Of a stretch of 64,000 nt of DNA, positions 33,854-44,540 are shown piece by piece. Position numbers and translations under genes: made by a program. Where the stretch lies: contig NC_052401.1 of assembly GCF_009389715.1 (NCBI RefSeq), forward strand, positions 1,724,843 through 1,788,842. Reading direction: 5' to 3'. This DNA comes from Phoenix dactylifera. Taxonomy: Eukaryota > Streptophyta > Magnoliopsida > Arecales > Arecaceae. Each line of letters begins with the position of its first letter. Positions within the stretch are counted from its first letter, which is position 1. The notes below the pieces were generated by a model, which saw nothing but the letters and a program-made list of their open reading frames with translations, was not told the origin of the DNA and ran no database searches.

Positions 33854-34184
33854 AGAAAAGAGAGGAGGGAAAAGAAGAGTGAGCCTTAGTGATTAGTAAC
33901 TTATCACGAGACTAGGCAAGTTTGGGGACTCAAAGCGAATCAGAAATGGATCCAACCAAGCCATTGCGCCATTCGGACCCGAACTCACTCTTTTTGCCCT
34001 TTCCTTGTTTCTTATTTTATTTTATTTTATTTTTTGTGAAAACCTTGCCAATCCCTCTCGATGCACACCTAGTCAAGTTTTTCCTATATGTTGACAAGAT
34101 CAAACATTGAGCCGTGTCTCTACTTAACGCGTTAACCACGCGTTCTGGCCCACTTCCACAGCAAAGCTTCGAACTTGATTCGAA

Positions 34185-34530
34185 GCTTCTCCACTCTTCA
34201 CCCTCCCCTTCCTCTAAACCTCTCTCCATAGACAAAGCACCTTAGCTCCCTCTCCCTCCCAAACCCCCTCTCTCACTCTCTCTCTCTCTCTCTGTGTGTC
34301 TCCTCTTCTCCACTCCTCACCCTCACCTTTCTCTAAACCTCTTTCTATAGACAGACCACCTTAGCTCTCTCTCCCTCCCAAACCCAACCTCTCTCTCTCT
34401 CTCTCTCTGTCTCCTCTTCTCCACTGCTCACCCTCCCCTTTCTCAAAACCTTTCTCTATAGACAGACCACCTTAGCTCCCCCTCTCTCTCTCTCTCCCCC
34501 CTTCCCCACCCCTACCCTTCTCCTAAAAAG
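34185..34530 (+). repeat. Three tandem pyrimidine-rich units upstream of NHL gene
   Basis: Units start with CTTCTCCACT at 34185, 34304 and 34416, spaced 119 and 112 bp. Each contains CTCACCCTC or TTCACCCTC, a CTATAGACA or CCATAGACA motif, CACCTTAGCT, and a (CT)n run. The array ends about 20 bp before the ATG at 34552. It probably forms the promoter and leader of that gene, so promoter or leader elements may be present in three copies. Confidence 0.8.
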
Positions 34531-34551
34531 AAGAAAACACCACCCAACTAA

Positions 34552-35136
34552 ATGGCTTATAACAACCGAGAAAGCTCGAGAAGTGGGTTGGGCTGCCTCT
34601 GTAACGCCCTCTTCAAACTCATCATATTTGGCGGCCTCTCCGTCTTCTCCTTCTGGCTGATATTCCGCCCTCATAGGTTCAAGGCCTACGTCAACACCGC
34701 CTCTCTCGCCCGCTTTGAGCTCGCCGACGCCAACTCCACCCTACAATACAACCTCTCCCTCGACCTCGCCATTCGCAACCCCAACCGGAGAATCGGCATC
34801 TACTACGACCGCATCGAGGCCACCGCCTTGTACGATGGATCGCAGCTGAGCTCCACCACACTTCCCACCTTCTACCAGCATCCCAAGAACACCACCGTGC
34901 TGCACCCGGCCTTCGATGGGCGGTCGCCGGCCCTTGGAACGGCGGCCACCACCTTTAAGAGGGAGAAGGGCGAGGGATTCTTCTACATGGAGGTAAAGGC
35001 CTCCGCTAAGATCAGGTTGAAGGTTTGGTTCATCAAGACCCGGCATTTCAAGCCCCGGATTGCGTGCACGGTGAAGATTCCGGCGCCGGCGAGCTCCATC
35101 CCGTTTGAGAGCACGAAGTGCCATGTGGACTACTGA
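34552..35136 (+). CDS. NHL (NDR1/HIN1-like) protein, short form
   Basis: Intronless, 194 residues. The ATG at 34552 follows the pyrimidine-rich leader. A short polar N-terminus (MAYNNRESSRSG) with two Cys (C15, C17) precedes a membrane anchor at about 16-38. The LEA_2 domain carries RNPNRRIGIYYDR, LPTFYQHPKN and the C-terminal KCHVDY. It belongs to the same family as the duplicated pair 2-9 kb upstream but is clearly more diverged and lacks their Cys/His-rich tail. It most resembles the basic NHL architecture found throughout plants. Plasma-membrane location with the LEA_2 domain outside is inferred from the family. Together with 25084 and 31692 it makes a three-gene NHL cluster. Confidence 0.92.
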   Translation: MAYNNRESSRSGLGCLCNALFKLIIFGGLSVFSFWLIFRPHRFKAYVNTASLARFELADANSTLQYNLSLDLAIRNPNRRIGIYYDRIEATALYDGSQLSSTTLPTFYQHPKNTTVLHPAFDGRSPALGTAATTFKREKGEGFFYMEVKASAKIRLKVWFIKTRHFKPRIACTVKIPAPASSIPFESTKCHVDY

Positions 35137-38100
35137 TAACCCTGCCATGGTGGATTCTTTTCGCCCCTTTCATGCGGAAAACCTCGATTGATTCCTTCAT
35201 TGTTATCGTTAATTAAAAGCGTCGGTTTTTGTTTTATAGTCTCAATGCGGTTTTCCCGGAAGCAGCCATGTGATGGCGTGTGTGAAATGATAAGCTGATT
35301 GATGAGTTGTTTAATGTTCTTGTGGCTTCCCACTTTCTTAACAACCATCTTGATGAAATAAATATTGACTCAAGTAAGTCGTCTCTGATGCAGAGCTTCA
35401 AGAAAAACAAAAGTCTTGGGAAGGCTTCTCACCACCACTCAAAACTCTCAAGGGCAATTTGGCATCTCACCAATTAGGAAGAGTCTCACTTCGAATGGCC
35501 AACTTTGGGATTCAACTTTCTCTGCCTTTCTTATTAATCAATCTCTCCTTTATAAGATAGGAGATTAGAGAAACAAGGAAATTTAAATGAACATAACAAA
35601 CTACCAGCTGTAACCCAGTTTCCTATCTGTACTTAAAATCTGCAGAAAATTAAGTAGAACTCAAATTTAATACGTGGACCAAGTCTTTAGGGTAAAGAAC
35701 CAGGTCAATAGGCAGAGAATCTTTGGCTGCAACGACTAGGATCCCATCAGTCTCATTGACTTGGTTTTAGTTCGTGTGGCTGAAGGAGGAGAGTAACTTG
35801 GTGACGGCACTTAGGGCAAGGGCTAGGCAATTAAAGACTGCCACGTTGCCATGTCATTGTTAAATAAAGCCTGCTCCTGGGAGATCGAAGGCTCTCTTGT
35901 CCACACGGCATTGGAGAAGACAAATCTAACCTAGCTAGGTTGCGTCGGCAAGTTGGATACTGTCTCTTGTCCACAAAAAATCGAACTCGTTGATTGCCCC
36001 ATCCAAGTTTTTTTCCTTCCATTTTTGCCTTTTATAGTGCGCAAGTTGTGCATGAATTTTACTCGTTCAGTATTCAAATTTGATTTTTAACACCTAAATT
36101 GTCGGTCGGTTGTGGTGTGCAGCATCTTGGATGATGAAAAATTTAGTAGCTTGAGAATATGTACAGAACTTGTTTAAAATTTTTAATTTTTTTATTTTTA
36201 CTTCAATAGCTGATCATGTGGCTGGTGCTCCAAAGGCATTTAGATTAGTTAAAATAGGAACATCAATAAGGAGCAGCTTCAGAAACATTATATTTGCGAT
36301 ATTGGTTTTAAAAAAATTGCAATTATTTTTTTAATTGAACCTTTTGACAGATTTTTAGATTTTAGGGGCTGGTTATATTAGGTGTTGAAGAGTTTCTTTA
36401 ACAATCTAGGAATCGATTCCATGAAAGATGGAATCAGCAAATGGAAAACTACTGATATTTTATCTTTGTGAGATCATCAATTTTGTACCAAAGGTATATT
36501 TTGAGTATACCGAATCAGTATGGCCATCCTTTCTCTGGCACAGCAGCGTAGTCTCGATGGATTACCGAAATACAATAAAGGATGATTATTTATAAGTTCT
36601 TAGAAGACGGTCTTTAAGTACTCAAAGGTTAGAAGTATAGGATATCCTAAATATTCTTTCAAATACTTGTAAATCTTACACCTGGTGCATCGTGAAACCC
36701 CATGGGAGCTCTGGTGCATGCAGCATGTCTCCCTTAAAATCTGAGAAGTCTCTTTCGTATTGAGCCTGGGGCCTGGGCCCGGGGCTAGCGACCTCATTGA
36801 GCCGGGCCCGGGCCCAATCTAATCTGAGTGCGTGGCCCAGGCCTTTAGCTATATGACGGGCCAGACGTGGATCGAGCTAAGCCCATTAGGAGCCAATTGG
36901 ACATCATGAGGACAGGCGCTGAGTGCTGCTTTCATGCGTAGGGTAATGTCTAAAATCCTTTATAATAGTGCCTGCACTTGCTAGATTTAGAATGGCCAAA
37001 ATACTTTATCAGACCTCGTCGTAAATTAGATGGATAAAATCCTATATAGACTTTGTTCTGCCTTTGTGTCTAGGTACTTGCATTATTTTCTCCTGTACGT
37101 GTAGATTTTGATGGGCTTTTAATGTTAAAGACGGAATCCAACTCGTTTGGTAGCTGGCTTTGAATGTTCAAATAAGATCTGTCCATTTCCCTAGTTTGAA
37201 CCTTCATTCTTGAATCTAGTCCATTTGTTAAGTGTAGCCACTGTGTACCTGTATATATGTTGAAGCAGAATAACAATTAATAGCTGCTATAGTTAGCATT
37301 GGGTTGCAAGATTGTGCATCAGAAACCGCACTCGCTCTGCCGTCGTGATCGTGAGCCCTAGAATACAAGATTGTTTTAGCTTCAAATAATCTCAAGGGCT
37401 TGTTCGCCTGATTTTCGATTATTAGCATTTGCAGAAGCAAGCATGTGGTGAGTGTGGTTGGGTGATACATCTTGCCCACTTCTTAGTTGCACTGCTACCC
37501 AGTGCATATGTGCAGGTTGAGATTCGTTCTCAAGGTGGTTGATGGATGGAGATTCGTGCAGACATATCTCATCTCACCAGTCCTTGGCAAATGGGTCACC
37601 TTGCCGTGCTCCTAATTGTTTTAGTTCCATTCCGGCAATAGAAACGCCGTTTACTAATTGCTACAACCCTCGATCGGATGTTATAATCCAGCTCCCATCA
37701 TTTCATATCGATTGTTGACAAAAGATGGGCGGAAACAATACCAAGAACAAGAATTGCCCACCGTCACCCTACGTGAAGCTGGCCATGTTAATTAGGAGAT
37801 TGCAATTAGAGGTTCCACATATCCTACTATTTAATGTAGATAAAGCTAAAGCCACAAACAATAGGAAAGGACCCCATAAAAAATAGGGTCCCCCTACAGT
37901 GGCCGTTGCCCCGGGATGGCTTCCTTCTCTTACTTCCTGAACGCTTGGTTCTCACAGTGCCCTGGATATCTCTTTCTCACAAACTGAACAAACCATTCAC
38001 CACCCAAGAGCTTTTGCAGCTCAGGGAGCGAGGTGCTAATTGCCAACAGCTCAATCATCCCCATATGATGCAAAAAGCCATCCCCTCCTCCCATAAAACG

Positions 38101-41100
38101 CTCTCGTAAGACAACGACTCATCATACACCAAAAGCATCATCATTCTCATTCTTCATGCCGTGCATGTCTCTACTACCTCTCCTCATCCTTTTTGACCAG
38201 TCCTGCTCCACCTCCTGTGGAACTTGAGCTTAAAGAAAGAACAAAGACTAGAAAAGAAAGAGAGCAGCCCATGGATTGGCGCCTCAGGCCGTCTCCCTAG
38301 AACTGAAGGATCACATAAAGACAAAGTAGGATCCATCACCTCGGATCCCCCGATGATCGCTTTCAAATGATGAAATGGACGCAAGACGTGGATGTGCGGA
38401 CCGGATAGACTGCCAACAACCAGTGCGGATCGTAGGGCTTCCCGATCCGAGAATTCGCTTACTTCCATGCAAGCGGTCTCAGTCTCACATGAAAGGAGGG
38501 TTGGGGGAGGAGAAAAGGAAAAGGGCGGGATGGCGACCCTTAGTAAAAGAGACCAATGCAAGCTTACCTTTCTTAAAGTCTGCAAAAGCTTGGAGGTGTG
38601 GAAACTTTGTCTCCAAGCCTCCTATTATCTTTTGTAGATGCCGCTGGCCTCTCCTTTGTTGTGGGGTTTTGAGGTAAAAGATGGTTTGGCAGCTTGTCTT
38701 GTTATAGACTGAGTTACGAATTAAGGGATCAGAGATGCAAGTTAAACTTTGCTAGGTAGTGAACAAATAGACTTTATGCGTATGATTCCAAAGCTGTAAG
38801 ATTTCTAGTTTTTGAAGAGCATAACGTATCATTGATTTGTCTTCGAACAGCTTATGAGCAGTCTTATTGAGGACGTACGCTTGCCACGTGCCAAACCTCA
38901 AGATTAGGTACGTTGGTATATGAAGGCGTTTAAGTTATTCCCTAGTGGTCATGGTGGATCAGAGGCTCGCCAAAAGCATATTAATCATCCTAGTCATTTC
39001 TTGCCTTGTCAAGTGCTAAATCCGGTGAAAGGTTTCATCAGATGTGCCATCAGATATTTTTTAACTTTTCCTTTTTGACGTAGTGTCGTGAAGTTTGTCT
39101 ATCACATCATTTGTCATGCAAGCTTTTATGTATTCTAATTCCTTTTATCTCACTATGCTTACTAGCTCCTATGTATGGTGGTGAATCTGGGCTCGTGACA
39201 TTGGAGCATATCATTATCTGGTATAAGAACAGTTGCTTCTTTGATAAAGTGGATGACACTGCCAAGAGTAATAATAAATTCTAGGTAAACATTCAATCAA
39301 GTGTTCAGTCATGCATGCCTACATGTATGCATATATATACCTGCCCTCAATTAACGCATATACTGACATTTAATTTATAGCTTCTCTTGCTGGTGCATGG
39401 GAACTGGGACCCTATATTGTGGTGCTAGTTCCCGACCCACAAACACACTTGTTGAAGTGCTTCAACAGACATCAATCCAAATTGGATTCCTTAATTACCA
39501 GGTTTATAATGCGCAGAGCTGCTATCGTTGTTAAAGATATTTGCCTTGAGGTCCAAAAAAGCGTAAAGGAAGAAAGACAAGTACCAACAAGGAGCTCCGT
39601 TATCTCCAAAAGACACTGAATCCTTGTAGAGAGATATATGATTTAAGCTCAAAAGCGCCGAGTATCCTCGCTTCTAAGTTCAGTAAGTTTGGGAGGGAGA
39701 TGCTTTGAAGGAAAGAAATGTTCATGGTGAAGTCCGTTGGTTCTTGCAAAGTTGGGGAGTGTTGGTTTAATGCGTATGTTTCTCATCCAATGCCACTAAT
39801 TAATCTTATAAGGTTTTTCTTCTTTACCTATCATTTTTCAAATACAACCATCGCTTTAGTGGCGTCTCTCTTTATATCAAGGGAAGAGCTCGAGGGCATG
39901 TCTTTCATGCTATCATGAAGGCCATTAAGAGAAAAGGCTAATTCTAGCCAATGGAAATATACAATCATTCCAATAGATCCTTTTATCAATCTAGGATGTA
40001 CCCTAGATTTGGACTAGAGTAAGTGCCAAAGAGGGTGGTATCATCCAATTAGTTTACTCCATCCAGAGCACATGAATCTTTTTCTCTCAACATAGGTCCC
40101 CTCGTCAACTTAGTGCACTTCAGAAAGGCTCCCGCATGCTAACCTGGCAAGTATGAACATGTCCAAAACCTAGAAAACCAAAGAAGTTTTTGCTAGAAAT
40201 GTATGAGTGGCATATGCTTGTTTATGGTACAACAATTCATCAAAGAAGACAATCTAGAATGACTGATTCATAGTTTATTTTGTATTAATGGCTCCAATTG
40301 AAAGCTTTTGTTAAACCAACAAAGATTAACCTTATAGCACTACAAGCCCTCCCATTAATTGAGGCCTACTGAGGCATCTAGCACGTATCATAAAATAATT
40401 TTAGAAAACGTGTTAGGGATGGTGTTGACGGAGGCATCTAACAATGTGGACCTATTGAGTTGGAGCATTTAGGAAAAGATTAATGTTAATTCAATTACGA
40501 AAAGCATAATCCAATGCATGTTTGAATGCATGGACTAAGCTGCGAGCTGGTTCCAATCAAAGGAAACTTATCATAACAAGAATCTAATCTGAGCTGGAAA
40601 CTCAGACACATGGGCCACTCTGAAAGCAAGATTCACAGATAGGACCTAATATGATAATGACTCAGTATGATTGCTGCCTAATTTGGCTATAAAGATGCAA
40701 GTCTGACGTATGTTAGTCTTATCTGCATATATATGGAACTCGCTGTTTCAATTAGTAAGTCAAATTCAATTTGATGCTTGGTTTCAGTAAATTCCACAAA
40801 GATTCTAGGGTGAACACTAGAAAATCTGATTTGGTGTGAACTATATCTTGTTTTTTGCAGACTGCTGGGCTTACTAATAGAAGTATTGCCATTAAAGTAG
40901 AGATCCTTTATCTGAGTCAATGTAAGGATGGGGTGTAACATAGAGAATAAAAGATTACAGGCTACCTTTTAATGAGCTTTTGAACCTTGCTTCATCCAAG
41001 GGGCTGCTTTCAGCTTACCAATGACGCAAAACAAAGCTTCTTGGTGCATTGGTGGACTAGAAAATTCCTTTGTTTTGTGGAAAGTGTAAAGATAACCATG

Positions 41101-41508
41101 CACTATAGGAACTAGACTCCTCTAACGTTGACATGTTTATAGTGTTTGCTATTAGTAATATTCTATTCCTGTGGAGGCCTTTGGCTGGCCTATTCTTTCA
41201 TTCAATCCTTTGATTTCCTCCATTAAGCTTCCAAACAGAAGTCTACTTTCTATATGTACCCAAGATAAGAACAGATGTTCAGATACTGTCATTATGCACA
41301 TTTCTAATGACATTTCTTATTTTTTGCATGCAGTATTATTTTTTTTCGCTATATTCTAGTGTAGATGCCGCGACCTTTCAATAAGTATTTTTTAAATTAG
41401 AAAAATGCCATTATAAATTTTTATTCTACATCATATAACTTGAAGTGCCTGCAGGAAGCTGCTAGCATAGCTAAGGAGAATCTACATAACTTCAAAAATT
41501 TATATAAT
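35137..41508. other. Gene-free stretch
   Basis: No gene is recognised. A GGGCCCGGGCCC-rich relic of an old repeat lies at about 36765-36900. The interval 38184-38585 has a 133-codon minus-strand open frame without recognised motifs. A CTGCAAAAGCTTGGAG arm near 38580 can pair with a downstream CTCCAAG...CTTTTGTAG segment, but the pairing has a large asymmetric bulge. No miRNA family was recognised. Confidence 0.5.
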
Positions 41509-41947
41509 TGTAACAACCCAGGACCTCACCCAAAATGGCTAGCCGGAAGGTATTATTTGGGTTCCTTAATCCTGTATAAGTACCCAAGATCTACCCAGCG
41601 AATAACCGATGTGGGACTAAACACACGCCCGCACGGGTCCTCACATACTCCCCCCGTTCAAGCCCTGACGTCATCGTCAGGCTAAGGATTCATATCTATT
41701 CAAATCTAATCACAAACACCACGATTGGCCCGTGGTCAGCCCTAATAGATCCGTGCTGCAGTGTTCCCTAGTTCACATAGGTTATGGGCCGGGTCCGCTC
41801 TGGTACCATTTGTAACAACCCAAGACCTCACCCAAAATGGCTAGCCGGAAGGTATTATTTGAGTTCCTTGATCCTGTATAAGTACCCAAGATCTACCCAG
41901 CGAATAACCAATGTGGGACTAAACACACGCCAGCACGGGTCCTCACA
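41509..41947 (-). mobile_element. Complete TRIM retrotransposon, 439 bp
   Basis: Two 137-bp direct repeats, 41509-41645 and 41811-41947, each start TGTAACAACCC and end CCTCACA (TG...CA). They differ at about five positions. The flanks ATAAT (41504-41508 and 41948-41952) are a perfect 5-bp target duplication. Read on the minus strand, the segment next to the 5' LTR is AATGGTACCAGAGCGG, one base off the primer-binding site for initiator tRNA-Met (TGGTATCAGAGC). The purine tract GGGGGGAGTA adjoins the 3' LTR. The 165-bp interior does not code, so this is a terminal-repeat retrotransposon in miniature moved by other elements. The LTR carries the motif GTCCCACATCGG. Confidence 0.93.
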
Positions 41948-43487
41948 ATAATTAAAGAGAATTTGTCGTAAATAACTACCATAGCTAAACCACCTGGTAT
42001 AGCTTTGTTTATTCCCATTTTCCTTGTGCTCCGACCAAATGCCACTTTCCTCTCTTCTCCCATTGGCTTCAAAGTTTTGTGCAAAACAACTTCGATGCAA
42101 ATTTATTCAGTATAATAAATAAAATTCTAATTCTACAACATCTGTATATAAAACACAGCAAAACATAGCAATGCTGAATTATCGTTGATAAAAAAATAAA
42201 CATTCAATTAATTCAGAGGGATGTTTGATTTTTAAAGCAGGAGATTGCTATCGGAAAAATGATCGAGATTGGGAAATATGTTCACCACTTGGTAATGGTA
42301 GAGAAGGTTGCAATTAAGTGGGCTGCAGCAGATCTGGGAATTTCCAAGTAGGTTCAGGCGGTAGCTTTTTCTAATTCGCTGAGGAAATATCTTTTGGTAA
42401 CAGGAGACGAACTCTCTACACCTGAATGAAGGGGATGCCCCCTGCATCCATTGTAATGTATTGAGCTAGAAAAGGAGGAAAGTCCTCACGCCAGACTTGT
42501 AGACCTTGATTAAAAGCTCGCTGAACGTGCTAGATAATCTGCCAATCCTCGTCCAGGGTATAAAATTCCTCATCCAAACTGTAAGAATTTTCTATAGTGG
42601 AAGTTCTTGACGATCCAAGCTCCAAATTGGTTGGGCATGTCTGAGTCCAAGCCGAACGCAACACGATTTTGGACTGAAAGTAAACCTAGAAAGGAAATTT
42701 GCTATTAAGCTCACTTTGCAGCTCTAGATAACCATAATCATAACCATCCAGTCTTTTCCTAACTATTTGAAATCGGTTTTATGGATCCTCATTCAATCTG
42801 GTATTTTGTGATTGAATGTTGACATCAACCATCTGCTTTTTTTCATCTGGGCTTGGTATTAAGCCATGGCAATGTTTTCGCAGCACTAGATATACTTCTA
42901 AATTTTGGATGAACAAGAGATTGGTAAGACTAGACCGCTTTTGCTTGTACTGGAGTAGAGTAGCATCCAAAAGTTTGGCTTTAGCCTATGCAGTTGAGAC
43001 AAATTGCTTGTCAAACCAAAGGGATAATGGGTTAGGTTTAAGTCCATTTCTGAGACCTACAACCAATCTGAATACGATTCGGCTTGCATTTCTAATAAAG
43101 AGCTATATCGTCATGATCTTACTTTCTTAAGCATTACGTGTAAATGAAACAAGGACTTCGAGACTTCATTTGTGAATAAACAATGCTATAATCAAAAATT
43201 TTGTGAACAAAATCCTAGAAAGTCTTTAAAGCTGTGTCACGTTTATGGCGGTCATTATCTGTCATAGTTGATGTTACTTTGACTGCAACCTACTTATAAT
43301 CCTACCTTAAAATTCTTTGCACATATGCCACATGAGCCAAAGAGAACTTGGCAATCTCATGAATTGGAAAATTGTCATTTTTGTGAACATGGGAATGGTT
43401 TGATCCTGCTCCAAGTCCTACATAGCGTCCCTCACCAATTAAAATGCAAGCATCAACTACGTGAGTTGGCATCGTTTCTTATCCTCC

Positions 43488-43546
<59 letters not shown>

Positions 43547-44228
43547 GGCATCCTTTCTTGGTCCCCCACATAGAAAAGATCCAAAATATGGAGCCCAACA
43601 GTGGCATCTCTATTATTATCATGAACAAAAATTTTTAATCTTCTCTTTAATAGGTAATTAGAGCTTAGATTCGCAAACAGATTTTTTATAGAATTCCATA
43701 ATTACCATGTAAGATCTGAATTATTGAGGGGCTATGTGAAAAAGCTCTTTTTTGAATGATCCAAACTATCGATCCATCATGTCTCATCGCATCTTTCTTT
43801 GGTCCTTTTTTTTTTCTGAGACTCAGACACCACAGGGAGAAGAATAACGAGATTCCCGAAAATTCCCCTTCACATCTACCAATTAAACAACTATTACTTT
43901 TCGCTGCTGCTCTCCCTGTTCCCATTTCTCGGGCTTGTGTGGTGCTGCCCACACTTTTTGAACTCCCTAATGCACCGGCCATCAGTCGATTCAGTTCGGC
44001 CATGCATCACTTTTTTAAGCCCCTTTTTAAATCAGAAAGTAGGCTCTGTGATGGCAATGACTCTTTGTAATTTGTATAGCTATCCTGTATATATTAAGTA
44101 TAAATATTAAAAAAAAATTAAAAATTTATAGAGAAGCTACATAGTTGATTAATAATAATAATAATAGTAGTGGTAGTAATGATGATAGAACATCTCTCTC
44201 CTATTTCTTCTTTTATTGGCAGCTGCAC
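41948..44228. other. Gene-free stretch with GA microsatellite
   Basis: No gene is recognised. An (AG)27 microsatellite occupies 43491-43544 and is flanked by near-identical direct copies of GAGTTGGCATCxTTTCTT (43463-43480 and 43543-43560). Open frames nearby are products of the repeat or lack known motifs. Confidence 0.55.
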
Positions 44229-44540
44229 TGTGAGACCCGTGCGGGCGTATGTTTAGTCCCACATCGATTATTCGCTGAGTATATCTTGAGTACTCATACA
44301 GGATAAATGAACTCAAATAATATCTTCCAACTAGCTATTTTGGATGAGGTTCATAAATAGTATTATAGCGGACCTGGCCCATAACCTATATGGGCTAGGA
44401 GACACTGCAACATGGATTCATTGAAGCTGACCACGGACTGATCGTGATACTTATGATTAGATTTGAATTGATTTGAACCCTTAGCCTGATGAGAATATTA
44501 GGGCTTAAAAGGACCTGTATTATTACAAGAACCATCAAGA
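44229..44540 (+). mobile_element. Partial, older TRIM copy in opposite orientation
   Basis: From 44229 the plus strand reads TGTGAGACCCGTGCGGGCGT and continues through TTTAGTCCCACATCGATT. It matches the minus strand of the TRIM at 41509-41947 through one LTR (to about 44351) and most of the interior (GCGGACCTGGCCCATAACC). The second LTR is missing and the copy is more diverged. It is a truncated relative, not part of the same insertion. Confidence 0.75.

Larger units (their letters stand above)
28952..34080. repeat. Tandem segmental duplication, copy 2 (NHL unit)
   Basis: Order: promoter part (28952-30121), Pack-MULE-like insertion (30122-31466), rest of promoter and NHL gene (31467-32378), 3' flank, module C3 (about 32840-33430), LINE tail (33432-33853), and D segment (about 33912-34070), which matches 28834-28951. 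Relative to copy 1 it lacks the second C module and the E parts and has gained two transposons. Confidence 0.83.

Noticed and set aside
38184-38585. 133-codon minus-strand frame and a nearby hairpin
   Set aside because: The peptide has no recognised motif, and the hairpin has an 11-base asymmetric bulge and no known miRNA sequence.
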